Of a DNA stretch of 64,000 nucleotides, positions 8,374 through 17,087 are shown in pieces (the first letter of the stretch is position 1; each line of letters begins with the position of its first letter). Location of the stretch: assembly GCA_905234985.1 (NCBI GenBank), contig CAJOJQ010000010.1, positions 1 to 64,000 on the forward strand. Direction: 5' to 3'. The notes beneath the pieces were generated by a model, which saw only the letters and a list, made by a program, of their open reading frames with translations, was not told the origin of the DNA and made no database searches. The stretch comes from an uncultured Christensenellaceae bacterium. Lineage in GTDB: Bacteria; Bacillota; Clostridia; Christensenellales; Aristaeellaceae. The translations under genes were made by a program, and so were the position numbers.

Positions 8374-8922
8374 TTATTCCAGGCTTTCTATTACATGGTA
8401 TTCTTTCCCGTCCAATGCTTTCCACCGGAACACGCCGTCCGTCAGCGTCATATAGCCGCGGGCGGTGTTTTCTTTGGGGATGGACACGGAGCCGGGGTTC
8501 AGATACCAGTATTCCCCGTGGTTCTCCCAGGCGGGCACGTGGGTGTGGCCGTGGAGCAGGATATCGCCCTTTTTCAGGGGCGGCGGCGTTTGGGTATTAT
8601 AATGATGGCCGTGGGTGGCGAACAGCACCCGCCCTTCCACCTCCAGCAAGGCGTAATCTGCCAAAATGGGGAATTGCAGCACCATCTGGTCCACCTCCGT
8701 GTCGCAGTTGCCGCGCACGCACAGGATATCCCGCCTGCGCTCGTTCAGCAGGACAATCACTTCCTTTGGCGCGTACCCTTCCGGCAGATCGTTCCGGGGG
8801 CCGTGGTACAGGATGTCGCCCAACAGCAGCAGCCGATCCGCCTTTTCCCGGTCATAGGCGGCCAGCATCTCCCGGCAAAAGACTGCCGACCCGTGAATAT
8901 CCGACGCGATAAACAGCTTCAT
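8374..8922 (-). CDS. YfcE/MJ0936-type metallophosphoesterase
   Basis: 182 residues from the ATG at 8922, which has a clear AAAGGGGA ribosome site. A longer open frame runs upstream to 9105, but its extra 61 residues are polar and unlike the family, so I reject it. The calcineurin-like metal motifs are complete and in order: DIHG near the N-terminus, GDILYHGP, GNCD, THGH and GHTH. Family members hydrolyse phosphodiesters (YfcE) or cyclic nucleotides with two divalent metals. The cellular substrate here is unknown. It stands alone, divergent from the hydrogenase-like c-di-GMP gene. Confidence 0.85.
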   Translation of the reverse strand: MKLFIASDIHGSAVFCREMLAAYDREKADRLLLLGDILYHGPRNDLPEGYAPKEVIVLLNERRRDILCVRGNCDTEVDQMVLQFPILADYALLEVEGRVLFATHGHHYNTQTPPPLKKGDILLHGHTHVPAWENHGEYWYLNPGSVSIPKENTARGYMTLTDGVFRWKALDGKEYHVIESLE

Positions 8923-9120
8923 ATTCCTTTTCCCCTTTCTAAATGACCCTTCGTTCCGCGTCTTTTTATTGTAGCCGGACCGGGATAAACCGTCAAGCGT
9001 TCCGCTGCTGAAAAACCACGGCTCACGCACGAATGAAAAATTAGGATTTGTACGGCAGAGTTTCTCCCCAGAAACGTGAATTGTTCGCTGATTCTTTTCG
9101 CTCATCCTGTCATTTGGGTC

Positions 9121-9149
9121 TGGGCAGGAGAGGCAAAATGTGGTATACT
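9121..9149 (+). promoter_or_regulatory. Extended -10 promoter before the hydrogenase/EAL gene
   Basis: TGGTATACT (-10 hexamer at 9144-9149, with the TGn extension) lies 50 bases before the TTG start. The -35 region (TGGGCA, 9121-9126) is poor, so recognition would rest on the extended -10 or on an activator. Confidence 0.45.
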
Positions 9150-9198
9150 GGGAATGTTCATTCCACCATGCATCATAACCGGATGAGGAGCGATCAGT

Positions 9199-11799
9199 TT
9201 GAGGAACATAGAAAAGGGGCTTGTCTACACCAACGACAAGTGCATCGGCTGCAACAAGTGCATCCGCGCGTGCAGCTGCATCGGGGCCTGCGTGTCCACG
9301 GAGCCGGACGAAAACGGAAATTCAAGGATCATGGTGGACGGCAGCCTTTGCGTGGGCTGCGGCGCCTGCTTTGATATCTGCGAGCATAACGCCCGGGATT
9401 TTATGGACGATACCGAACGGTTCTTTGACGATCTGAAAAAAGGCGAAAAGATTTCGCTGCTGGTCGCTCCCGCCTTCCCCGCCAATTATCCGGATACCTG
9501 CGCCAAGGTTTTGGGCAAGCTGAAAGAATTAGGCGTGAACCGCATCATCAGCGTTTCCTTCGGCGCGGACATCACCACCTGGGGATATATCAATTACATT
9601 CAGCAGCATGATTTTTTAGGCGGCATTTCCCAGCCCTGCCCGGCGGTGGTGGGCTATATCGAAAGGTATTTGCCGGAGCTGCTGCCTAAGCTGTTCCCCG
9701 TTCAAAGCCCGCTCATGTGCGCCGCCATTTACGCGAAAAAAGAGCTGGGCGTTACGGATAAGCTGACGTTCATCAGCCCGTGCATCGCCAAGAAGTTAGA
9801 AATCGACGACCCCAACAATCACGGGTACGTCAGCTATAACGTGACCTTCAAGCACCTGATGGACTATGCGGAAAAATACAATTTGTACGGGGAACCCTGC
9901 CAGGATGAAATGGCATACGGCCTCGGTTCCATCTACCCCATGCCGGGGGGACTCAAGGAAAACGTGCTGTGGCTCCTGGGCCAGGACGCTTTCATCCGTC
10001 AGGTGGAGGGCGAAAAAAGGCTGTTCCATTACCTGGAAAAGAACAAGGAGCTGCTGCGGGACGGAAAGACGCCGTTCCTGTTTGTGGACGCGCTCAACTG
10101 CGAAAAGGGCTGCATCTGCGGCACGGGCACCGATATGGCCCTGGCCGTTACCGATCATTCGCTGTACCATCTGCACGACATCAAGGAAGCCGTGGAAAAG
10201 GATACGGCGGGCAGCGCCTGGTCCAGGAACGCCGCGCCGGAGGAAAGGCTGGCCTGCCTCAACAAGCAGTTTGAACACCTGAATCTGGAGGATTACCTGC
10301 GCTCTTATACGGATCGGTCGGCGCAATGCTCCCTGCGCGTTCCCGATCCCGAAGAGCTGGAAGCCATCTTCCTGGAAATGAACAAGACCGACGAAGCCTC
10401 CCGGCACATCAATTGCTCCTGCTGCGGCTATGACACCTGCACGGAAATGGCGACGGCGATTCATAACGGCTTCAATCACAAAGAAAACTGCATCCATTAT
10501 TTGAAGGACATGTATGTGAAGAAAGCCGCCGAAACCGATATCATGACCGGGCTGCCCAACGCCGCCGGGTTCAGGACCTTCGTCAACAGAATATGGGCGG
10601 CGGGAAAGCTCACGTCCTACAGCGCGTTCTATCTGAATGTGAAGAGCTTTGGACTCATCAACAAAAAGTACGGAAAGCAGGAGGCGGACCATATCATCAT
10701 CCGCTTCGCGGAGCTGCTTTTGTCGTATACAGACGATGACGAGTGCGCGGGCCGCCTGTCCGGCGATACGTTCATCCTCATGGTGCATAAAGAAAAAACC
10801 GACGCCGTGCTGAAGCTAACCTCCGGCGTCGATATCCGCGCTTCCCTGAACGGCCAGGAAGAAATGGCGACGCTGCAGGCCATCGCGGGCTGCCTGGATA
10901 TCGACGACGACGATATGGACAGCGAGGGGATCATCGGGCGATGCTCCACGGCGCTGAACGTGGCAAGGTACGACAAGCACGCGCCCTATCTGTTCTCAAC
11001 GCCTGAAATGCACAAAAAGGCCATCCATCAAAAACAAATTCTTTCCGTGTTTGCCGAGGCTTTGGAAAAGGGCGAGTTCCAGCCCTACTATCAGCCCAAG
11101 GTCAACACAAAAACCAAGACCCTGGCCGGGGCGGAAGCCCTGGTGCGCTGGATCAGAGACGGAAAGACCATCACTCCCGGCGAATTTATCCCCGTTCTTG
11201 AAACCGGCGACAGCATTTGCATGCTCGATTTCTATATTTTCGAGCAGGTGTGCAAGGATATCCGCCGGTGGATGGACGCGGGCATCGAGCCTGTGCGCGT
11301 TTCGACGAATTTCTCCCGCAAAAACTTGGCCAATCCCGAGTTTTCCGAAAAGATCCGGAAGATCCTGGCCGCCTATAACATCCCGAAGCACCTGATCGAA
11401 GTGGAAATCACCGAAACCATGAGCGAGGAGGACAACGACAGGCTGAGAAGGTTCATCAGCGACATGCACGATTCGTCCATCGCCATGGCCATCGACGACT
11501 TTGGAACGGGTTACTCTTCTTTGAATATCCTGCGGGATTTCTCCGCCGACGTACTCAAGCTGGATAAATCCTTCATCGACGGCCACACGGGCACCAAGCG
11601 CGACAGCGTGGTCGTATCCAACGTGGCTAAAATGGCGAACGAGCTGAACATGAGCGTGATCACCGAGGGCGTGGAGAACTGGGATCAGGTAAACTTCCTG
11701 AAAAGCGTCAATATTGATATGGTGCAGGGCTTCCTGTTCGACAAACCCCTCCCGAAGGGAGATTTTGAACAGCGGCTGAGAAATAAAACGTATGACTGA
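9199..11799 (+). CDS. Sensory [FeFe]-hydrogenase-like / GGDEF / EAL fusion protein
   Basis: 866 residues, TTG start with GGAG nine bases upstream. Domains: two [4Fe-4S] ferredoxin motifs (Cys15/18/21/25 and Cys51/54/57/61); a hydrogenase large-subunit-like domain, about 83-335; a four-cysteine Fe-S motif (C406-x2-C409-x4-C414-x16-C431, PF04060 pattern); a degenerate GGDEF, about 447-600 (SGDTF at 521-525); and a C-terminal EAL, about 612-862. H-cluster ligand cysteines are kept (Cys147 in SQPCPA, Cys195 in SPCIAKK, Cys301 and Cys305), but the proton-transfer cysteine beside Cys147 is Pro146. This resembles sensory rather than catalytic hydrogenases. The EAL is intact (Glu646, ITE at 737-739, DDFGTGYS at 766-773, Lys787, Glu823), so it should cleave c-di-GMP. 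I infer a soluble H2 or redox sensor that lowers c-di-GMP. The next gene is a cyclase 13 bp away. Confidence 0.9.
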   Translation: MRNIEKGLVYTNDKCIGCNKCIRACSCIGACVSTEPDENGNSRIMVDGSLCVGCGACFDICEHNARDFMDDTERFFDDLKKGEKISLLVAPAFPANYPDTCAKVLGKLKELGVNRIISVSFGADITTWGYINYIQQHDFLGGISQPCPAVVGYIERYLPELLPKLFPVQSPLMCAAIYAKKELGVTDKLTFISPCIAKKLEIDDPNNHGYVSYNVTFKHLMDYAEKYNLYGEPCQDEMAYGLGSIYPMPGGLKENVLWLLGQDAFIRQVEGEKRLFHYLEKNKELLRDGKTPFLFVDALNCEKGCICGTGTDMALAVTDHSLYHLHDIKEAVEKDTAGSAWSRNAAPEERLACLNKQFEHLNLEDYLRSYTDRSAQCSLRVPDPEELEAIFLEMNKTDEASRHINCSCCGYDTCTEMATAIHNGFNHKENCIHYLKDMYVKKAAETDIMTGLPNAAGFRTFVNRIWAAGKLTSYSAFYLNVKSFGLINKKYGKQEADHIIIRFAELLLSYTDDDECAGRLSGDTFILMVHKEKTDAVLKLTSGVDIRASLNGQEEMATLQAIAGCLDIDDDDMDSEGIIGRCSTALNVARYDKHAPYLFSTPEMHKKAIHQKQILSVFAEALEKGEFQPYYQPKVNTKTKTLAGAEALVRWIRDGKTITPGEFIPVLETGDSICMLDFYIFEQVCKDIRRWMDAGIEPVRVSTNFSRKNLANPEFSEKIRKILAAYNIPKHLIEVEITETMSEEDNDRLRRFISDMHDSSIAMAIDDFGTGYSSLNILRDFSADVLKLDKSFIDGHTGTKRDSVVVSNVAKMANELNMSVITEGVENWDQVNFLKSVNIDMVQGFLFDKPLPKGDFEQRLRNKTYD

Positions 11800-11812
11800 T
11801 TGAGGAAAAAGC

Positions 11813-13315
11813 ATGGACGGCCGAATGAAGATCAGAGATATGCTGCGGCACGTGAGCGTGAAATCCATTGTATTGGCGATCATCGTGATTCTGTTCGCCA
11901 ATATCACCGCCGCCTTTATTGGAAACAGCTTTTACGCGACGGAGAAAGAAACCCTGCGGCAGCAATGCGAGCTGAACGCCAAGGATTCCGCCAGGGAATA
12001 CGATCATATTCTTCTGACGCGGGTGAACATCGTCACGCTGGTGGGGCGCACGGTGGATAGCATGCTGTCTTCCGGCACGGGCAGCGAAAAGATCGAAAAG
12101 TACCTGGTGGAGCAGACGAACAACATCGCCGCCACCCTGGACCCCACCACCACCGGCCTGTACGGCTGGGTGGGCGGCGTGTATCTCGACGGCGCGGGCT
12201 GGGTGCCTGAAGACGATTATGTGCCCACTGAACGGCCCTGGTATATCCAGGCCATGGCATCAGACCAGGAAATCACCTTTGTGGAACCCTACCTGGATTT
12301 GCAGACGTATACGGTGATGATGACCGTGTCCGATCTTTTGAGCGACGGGCAAAGTGTGATCGCCATGGACGTGAGCCTCGACCCCCTGCAGGCCATTGTG
12401 GAGCGCATCGCCGCCGCCACGGAGGGCGGCCAGGCCCTCGTGCTGGACGGCAGCGGCATCGTGGTGGCCCATTCCGATAAGAATCAGCTGGGCCGGAACT
12501 ATCTGAACGAACCGGGGAGCCTCGGCGGCGCCGTGGCACGCAAAATCCTTGCGGACGGGGAAAAGCAGTTTGATCTCAACGCCAAAGAGGGAAATTTCTC
12601 CGTTTATATGGAGCAGCTCGAAGGCAGCTGGTACAGCGTCAGCCTGATCAACGCCGACGTTTGGTACCGCCCCCTGCGATACACCATCCTCGCGTTTTCC
12701 GCCATTGTGGCGCTGGTCAGTCTTTTCCTGGTGGCGGTGTTTCTCCGCCTCAGCGCCAAAAACGTGGCGCTGCAGGCGCTTCATACGCGCATCGACCAGG
12801 AGGAGAAGCGGGGCGAGGCCCTGCAGGCGCTGTCCGAAACGGATCGCATGACCGGCCTGCTGGACCGCGTCAGCGGCCAAAACAAGGTGAACGAGCTGCT
12901 GGCCTCCGGCAGCGGCGGCATGTTCCTGGAGCTGGATATCGACCATTTCAAAACCATCAACGATACCTACGGGCATCAGACGGGCGATACTGTCATCATC
13001 GCCGTGGCCGATTCCATGCGCGGCATTTTCCGTTCCAACGATTTATGCATGCGGCTGGGCGGCGACGAGTTCGGCGTTTTCGCGGTGGGCATTGTGAAGC
13101 GGGAAATGGCAGAGGCCATTATCCGCCGGCTGTTTGAAAAGCTGGAAAAAACGGGGATACCGGAGTTGCGCGGGGAAAAGATCGCCGTCAGCGTGGGCGT
13201 GGCCCTGCACGCGGGAGAAAACGCGGCCTCCTTTGACGCGCTCTACGCCCGGGCGGACACCGCCATGTATGCAAGCAAAAAGATACCCGGCAATAGCATG
13301 ACCTTCAGCGGCTGA
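11813..13315 (+). CDS. Membrane diguanylate cyclase with dCache sensor
   Basis: 500 residues. A membrane helix (about 17-37) is followed by a large extracellular double-Cache-type sensor (about 45-283, with the RPWYIQA motif typical of dCache), a second helix (288-310), a short coiled linker and a GGDEF domain. The active site is intact (RLGGDEF, GGDEF at 416-420), and the inhibitory site RxxD is present exactly five residues upstream (R407-D410), so it should make c-di-GMP from GTP and be inhibited by its product. GAGG precedes the ATG; internal Met5 or Met10 are possible starts. It begins 13 bp after the EAL fusion, which makes an opposed synthase/phosphodiesterase pair in one operon. Confidence 0.92.
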   Translation: MDGRMKIRDMLRHVSVKSIVLAIIVILFANITAAFIGNSFYATEKETLRQQCELNAKDSAREYDHILLTRVNIVTLVGRTVDSMLSSGTGSEKIEKYLVEQTNNIAATLDPTTTGLYGWVGGVYLDGAGWVPEDDYVPTERPWYIQAMASDQEITFVEPYLDLQTYTVMMTVSDLLSDGQSVIAMDVSLDPLQAIVERIAAATEGGQALVLDGSGIVVAHSDKNQLGRNYLNEPGSLGGAVARKILADGEKQFDLNAKEGNFSVYMEQLEGSWYSVSLINADVWYRPLRYTILAFSAIVALVSLFLVAVFLRLSAKNVALQALHTRIDQEEKRGEALQALSETDRMTGLLDRVSGQNKVNELLASGSGGMFLELDIDHFKTINDTYGHQTGDTVIIAVADSMRGIFRSNDLCMRLGGDEFGVFAVGIVKREMAEAIIRRLFEKLEKTGIPELRGEKIAVSVGVALHAGENAASFDALYARADTAMYASKKIPGNSMTFSG

Positions 13316-13331
13316 CCGAAAGGAGACGCCC

Positions 13332-14561
13332 ATGCAGTATAAAATCGTGACCATCGTGATCCTGTCCGCCGTATTCCTGTACAATATGCTGCTCCGGCTG
13401 ATCGAATACCGGTCGGCCAAAAATCCCATTCCCCTGAACGTGCTGGACGTGTACGACCTGGACACCTACAAAAAGTGGCGGACCTATCACGGGGAAAAGT
13501 GCCGCTTGGGGGCGTTCAGCGCCCTGGCGGGGTTCGTCGTGGACCTCGCCCTGATTCTGCCCAACCTGTACGCGGCCTTTGCCCGGCTGTTTCCCGATAC
13601 AGCCTTTTTGCAGATGCTGGCCGTGCTGCTGCTGTCCGCCGTGGGCGCGGTGGTCGATTTGCCCTTTGAATACTATGATACCATGGGCATCGAGGAAAAA
13701 TACGGCTTCAACCGTTCCACCAGGAAAACCTTCTGGCTGGATCAGTTGAAGAGCCTGCTCATCAGCCTGACGCTCATGACGGTCATCGGTTCCCTGCTGC
13801 TGGGGGTACATCAGTGGCTTGGGGATTGGCTGATCGTGGTCTTCGCCGGGGCCATGACGCTTTTGACCCTTGGCATTTCCTTCCTCTATCCCTTTTTCAG
13901 CAGGATTTTCAACAAGTTCACGCCCCTGGAGGACGGGGAACTGAAGGACAAGCTCACCGGCCTGCTGGAAAAGCACGGCTTCAAGGTGCGCGCCATCCAG
14001 GTGATGGACGCATCCCGGCGCTCCACCAAATCCAACGCCTATTTCACGGGCTTTGGCAAAATGAAAACCATCGTGCTTTACGATACCATGGTGCAGGCCA
14101 TGACGACCGACGAAATCTGCGCGGTGTTCGCCCACGAAATGGGCCACGGCCTGCATAAGGACACCCTGAAAAGCCAAATCTTATCCTTTGTGCAGATGCT
14201 GGTTCTGGGCGTGCTGGCCTGGCTGACCCTGCGCACGCCGGACGTCTTCACCGCCTTCGGCTTTCCGGGGGTGAATTACGGCTTTGCCCTGTTCCTGATC
14301 ATGAGCGTGGAATTCGCCCTGATCGCCCCGCTGTTCGGTCTGCTGGTGAATGGACTTTCCCGCCGGGCGGAATACCGGGCGGACGCCCAGGCCGTAAAGG
14401 AGGGCTACGGCGAAGCCCTGATTTCCGCCCTGAAAAAGCTGACGCGGGAAAACTTCGGGGAATTGGCCCCCTCTCCCCTGCTGGTGAAGCTGGAATACTC
14501 CCATCCCACCCTGAGCCAGCGCATCGCGGCAATCGAAAAATTGGGAGGTAAAGCGGAATGA
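13332..14561 (+). CDS. M48 family (Ste24/CAAX-type) membrane zinc protease
   Basis: 409 residues with seven or so hydrophobic segments. The N-terminal half matches Peptidase_M48_N (FEYYDTMGIEEKYGFNRST is typical), and the C-terminal half holds the zinc site HEMGH at 268-272 with the third ligand Glu347 in SRRAEYRADAQA. Relatives cleave prenylated or misfolded membrane proteins from the membrane face. In bacteria without prenylation the role is usually protein quality control. It starts 16 bp after the Cache-GGDEF gene and its stop overlaps the next start (ATGA), so it is in the same transcript as the methionine sulfoxide reductase fusion, which supports an oxidative-stress repair role. Confidence 0.93.
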   Translation: MQYKIVTIVILSAVFLYNMLLRLIEYRSAKNPIPLNVLDVYDLDTYKKWRTYHGEKCRLGAFSALAGFVVDLALILPNLYAAFARLFPDTAFLQMLAVLLLSAVGAVVDLPFEYYDTMGIEEKYGFNRSTRKTFWLDQLKSLLISLTLMTVIGSLLLGVHQWLGDWLIVVFAGAMTLLTLGISFLYPFFSRIFNKFTPLEDGELKDKLTGLLEKHGFKVRAIQVMDASRRSTKSNAYFTGFGKMKTIVLYDTMVQAMTTDEICAVFAHEMGHGLHKDTLKSQILSFVQMLVLGVLAWLTLRTPDVFTAFGFPGVNYGFALFLIMSVEFALIAPLFGLLVNGLSRRAEYRADAQAVKEGYGEALISALKKLTRENFGELAPSPLLVKLEYSHPTLSQRIAAIEKLGGKAE

Positions 14562-15496
14562 CCGTGGATTACATGCTTTTGAACGAGCAAATGGAAGCCC
14601 TGGCCCAGGCGGAGGGCTGGTATGTATCCCTGTTCGCCAACGCCTCGGCCCTGCTGTGGGAAACGCTGACCGATATCAACTGGGCCGGGTTTTATACCGT
14701 GGAAGGCCCTGATCTGGTGCTGGGTCCCTTCCACGGCAAAGTGGCCTGCATTCGCATCCCCCGGGAAAAGGGCGTATGCGGCGCGGCTCTGCGGGAAAAC
14801 CGGACCATGCTGGTGCCGGACGTACACGCTTTTCCCGGCCACATCGCCTGCGACAGCGCCTCCCGGTCTGAACTCGTGATTCCCCTCCGGGACAGGCGGG
14901 GAAAACCCGCCGCCGTGCTGGACATCGACAGTCCCATTCTGAACCGTTTCTCCGATGCGGACCGGGAAGGGCTGGAAACCTTCGCCCGGATCATCGAAAA
15001 AGCCATGAAAGGACTGTCCCCCATGGAAAAGACCGTTTATTTGGCGGGCGGCTGCTTCTGGGGCTGCCAGAAATATTTTGACCTGATGGACGGCGTGATC
15101 GAAACGGAGGTGGGCTACGCCAACGGCGAAACCGAAAATCCCACCTACGAGCAGGTGAAGCACGGCGCGGGCCACGCGGAAACCGTGCGGGTGGTCTACG
15201 ACCCCGCCCGGCTGCCCCTGCGGGAGCTGCTGGAACGCTATTTCCAGGTGATCGACCCCACCGCCGTGAATCATCAAGGGGAGGATTTCGGCGTTCAGTA
15301 CCGCACCGGCATTTATTATGCCGACCCCGCCGACGCCTCCACCGTCGCCGACGCCCTGCGGGACCTGTCCCGCCGCTATGATAAGCCCCTGGCGGTGGAA
15401 AACCAGCCCTTGCAAAACTTTTATTCGGCGGAGGAATACCATCAGAAATACTTGGAAAAGCATCCGGACGGGTACTGCCACATCCATTTTGACTGA
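14558..15496 (+). CDS. msrA: Free-Met-(R)-sulfoxide reductase / MsrA fusion
   Basis: 312 residues in two parts. Residues 1-150 are a GAF domain of the fRMsr type with its cysteines (Cys64 in KVACIRI, Cys74 in GVCGAAL, Cys98 in HIACDSASRSE), which reduces free methionine-R-sulfoxide. Residues about 156-312 are a complete MsrA with GGCFWGC (catalytic Cys166), GYANGETENPTYEQV, GHAETV and a C-terminal Cys307 as probable resolving cysteine, acting on methionine-S-sulfoxide. One chain therefore covers both stereoisomers of the free amino acid. The start overlaps the M48 gene by 4 bp. No MsrB is in the window. Confidence 0.93.
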   Translation: MTVDYMLLNEQMEALAQAEGWYVSLFANASALLWETLTDINWAGFYTVEGPDLVLGPFHGKVACIRIPREKGVCGAALRENRTMLVPDVHAFPGHIACDSASRSELVIPLRDRRGKPAAVLDIDSPILNRFSDADREGLETFARIIEKAMKGLSPMEKTVYLAGGCFWGCQKYFDLMDGVIETEVGYANGETENPTYEQVKHGAGHAETVRVVYDPARLPLRELLERYFQVIDPTAVNHQGEDFGVQYRTGIYYADPADASTVADALRDLSRRYDKPLAVENQPLQNFYSAEEYHQKYLEKHPDGYCHIHFD

Positions 15497-15508
15497 TTCC
15501 TTTCCCGG

Positions 15509-15537
15509 TTGACAAACGGGCGTGGACAAAATATAAT
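15509..15537 (+). promoter_or_regulatory. Consensus sigma-A promoter of the second GGDEF gene
   Basis: TTGACA (15509-15514), 17-bp spacer, TATAAT (15532-15537): a perfect match. Transcription would start near 15544, giving a leader of about 70 bases before the AUG at 15616. It begins just after the msrA stop, so the gene is its own unit. Confidence 0.85.
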
Positions 15538-15615
15538 GATTCTGCAAGGATTTGGTTCGTTTTTGTCTTTTCAATATACAAGCAGCGCACCCCACGCAGC
15601 GAGGGAGGTTAAGCC

Positions 15616-17016
15616 ATGAAGCGTCATAAAAGGCCTTTGAACCGCAGCATTACCGTGGGATGCGTTCTGTTTATCCTCGCCCTGTGCGTGCTGCTGAGCT
15701 TCGCCAATCTGACGTTATATAAAAATTTCGTCTATGTGGATTATCGCAATTATATCGACGATATCCTGAACTATACCCTGTCCGAAATCGACGGGGACGA
15801 CCTGAAAGCCTGCATCGAAACGGGCGAGGAAAGCGAGCAGTACAAGAAAACCCTGCTTTTCATGGATCACATGATGGATCATTTCGATGATATCCATTAT
15901 TTCTACGCCATCCTGCCCCTGAATACCGAAGAAACGGGCAACGTGATGAGCGTGCTTTCGGCGGAGCGGTATCAAGACCGATATATCGACACGGAAGGAA
16001 ACCTCTATTTGGGCTGGATCTCGGATGACGAGTTCGACGCGGCCACCGCCGCCCAGTTTTTTGAGATCATGAAGGGCAAGGGCATCGTTTACTTTGAGGA
16101 AGCCACGGAATGGGGCATTGATTATACCGGCGCCGTGCCCATCCGGGACGGCAAGGGAAACAGCGTGGCCGTGCTGGCGGTAGATATTGATATTTCCTTC
16201 ATCAACGGCATGGTTTTGCAGTACGCCGCCGTGAATATCCTGGTGATCCTGCTGGCGGGCGCGGTGTTCATCGCCATTTTCCTGTTCTGGTCCCGCAGGA
16301 ACATCACCCAGCCCATCCTGCGGCTGGAGGAAAGCGCCGTGGGCTTTGCGGACCGCAGCCATGGCCAGCGGGACGTGAACGCCCTGACTTTCGACGCGCC
16401 CCCCGTAAAAACGGATAACGAAATCAAATCCCTGTCCGACGCGGTGGTGAAAATGACCGAGGATATGCGGGATTATGTGACCGCCATCATCAGCGCCGAG
16501 GAAAAAGCCGCCAGCATGCAGGAATTGGCTAACCGGGACGCCCTGACCGGCATCCGCAACAAAACGGCCTACGACAACGAAATGAAGCGCGTGGCCGTGA
16601 AGTTAGAGGACGGGGTGGCCCAGGTGGGCCTTGCCATCGTGGACCTGAACTACCTAAAAAAGATCAACGACACATACGGCCACGACATGGGCAATATCGC
16701 CATCCGCAAGCTCAGCTGCATGGTATGCGTGATCTTCGATCATTCCCCCGTGTTCCGCATCGGCGGCGACGAATTTGCCGTGATCCTGCGCGGCGGCGAC
16801 TTCGACCATTACGGCGAGCTGGAAGACCGCTTTAACGCGGAAATCGCGGCTCTGGCCCATGACGATTCCCTGCCGCCTTGGGAAAAAGTGTCGGCGGCCA
16901 TCGGCGCGGCGTTCTATGACCCGGAACTGGACGACGGCGTGGACAGCCTCTTCAGGCGCGCCGACCACACGATGTACGACCGCAAGAAGGAAATGAAAGC
17001 GAGCCGAAAAGATTGA
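15616..17016 (+). CDS. Membrane diguanylate cyclase with unrecognised sensor
   Basis: 466 residues: helix at about 12-34, an extracellular region of about 165 residues that I do not recognise beyond a Cache/PAS-like ending (GAVPIRDGKGNSVAVLAVDID), a helix at 203-225, a HAMP-like linker, and a GGDEF domain with the intact signature RIGGDEF (383-387). The RxxD inhibitory site is absent: the equivalent four residues, five before GGDEF, are FDHS. Unlike the upstream cyclase it should not be feedback-inhibited at that site. GGGAGGT precedes the ATG, and a strong promoter lies at 15509-15537. It ends at a terminator shared with the convergent aminopeptidase gene. Confidence 0.9.
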   Translation: MKRHKRPLNRSITVGCVLFILALCVLLSFANLTLYKNFVYVDYRNYIDDILNYTLSEIDGDDLKACIETGEESEQYKKTLLFMDHMMDHFDDIHYFYAILPLNTEETGNVMSVLSAERYQDRYIDTEGNLYLGWISDDEFDAATAAQFFEIMKGKGIVYFEEATEWGIDYTGAVPIRDGKGNSVAVLAVDIDISFINGMVLQYAAVNILVILLAGAVFIAIFLFWSRRNITQPILRLEESAVGFADRSHGQRDVNALTFDAPPVKTDNEIKSLSDAVVKMTEDMRDYVTAIISAEEKAASMQELANRDALTGIRNKTAYDNEMKRVAVKLEDGVAQVGLAIVDLNYLKKINDTYGHDMGNIAIRKLSCMVCVIFDHSPVFRIGGDEFAVILRGGDFDHYGELEDRFNAEIAALAHDDSLPPWEKVSAAIGAAFYDPELDDGVDSLFRRADHTMYDRKKEMKASRKD

Positions 17017-17029
17017 TTCGTTGCGCGTT

Positions 17030-17075
17030 AAAAGCGCCCGCCAGCCGATGTTTATCGGTCGGAGGGCGCTTTTGC
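17030..17075. terminator. Bidirectional terminator between convergent genes
   Basis: Stem AAAAGCGCCC (17030-17039) pairs with GGGCGCTTTT (17064-17073). An A-run and a T-run flank it, so it works on both strands for the GGDEF gene and the M18 gene. Confidence 0.8.
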
Positions 17076-17087
17076 GCTGGATGATTT

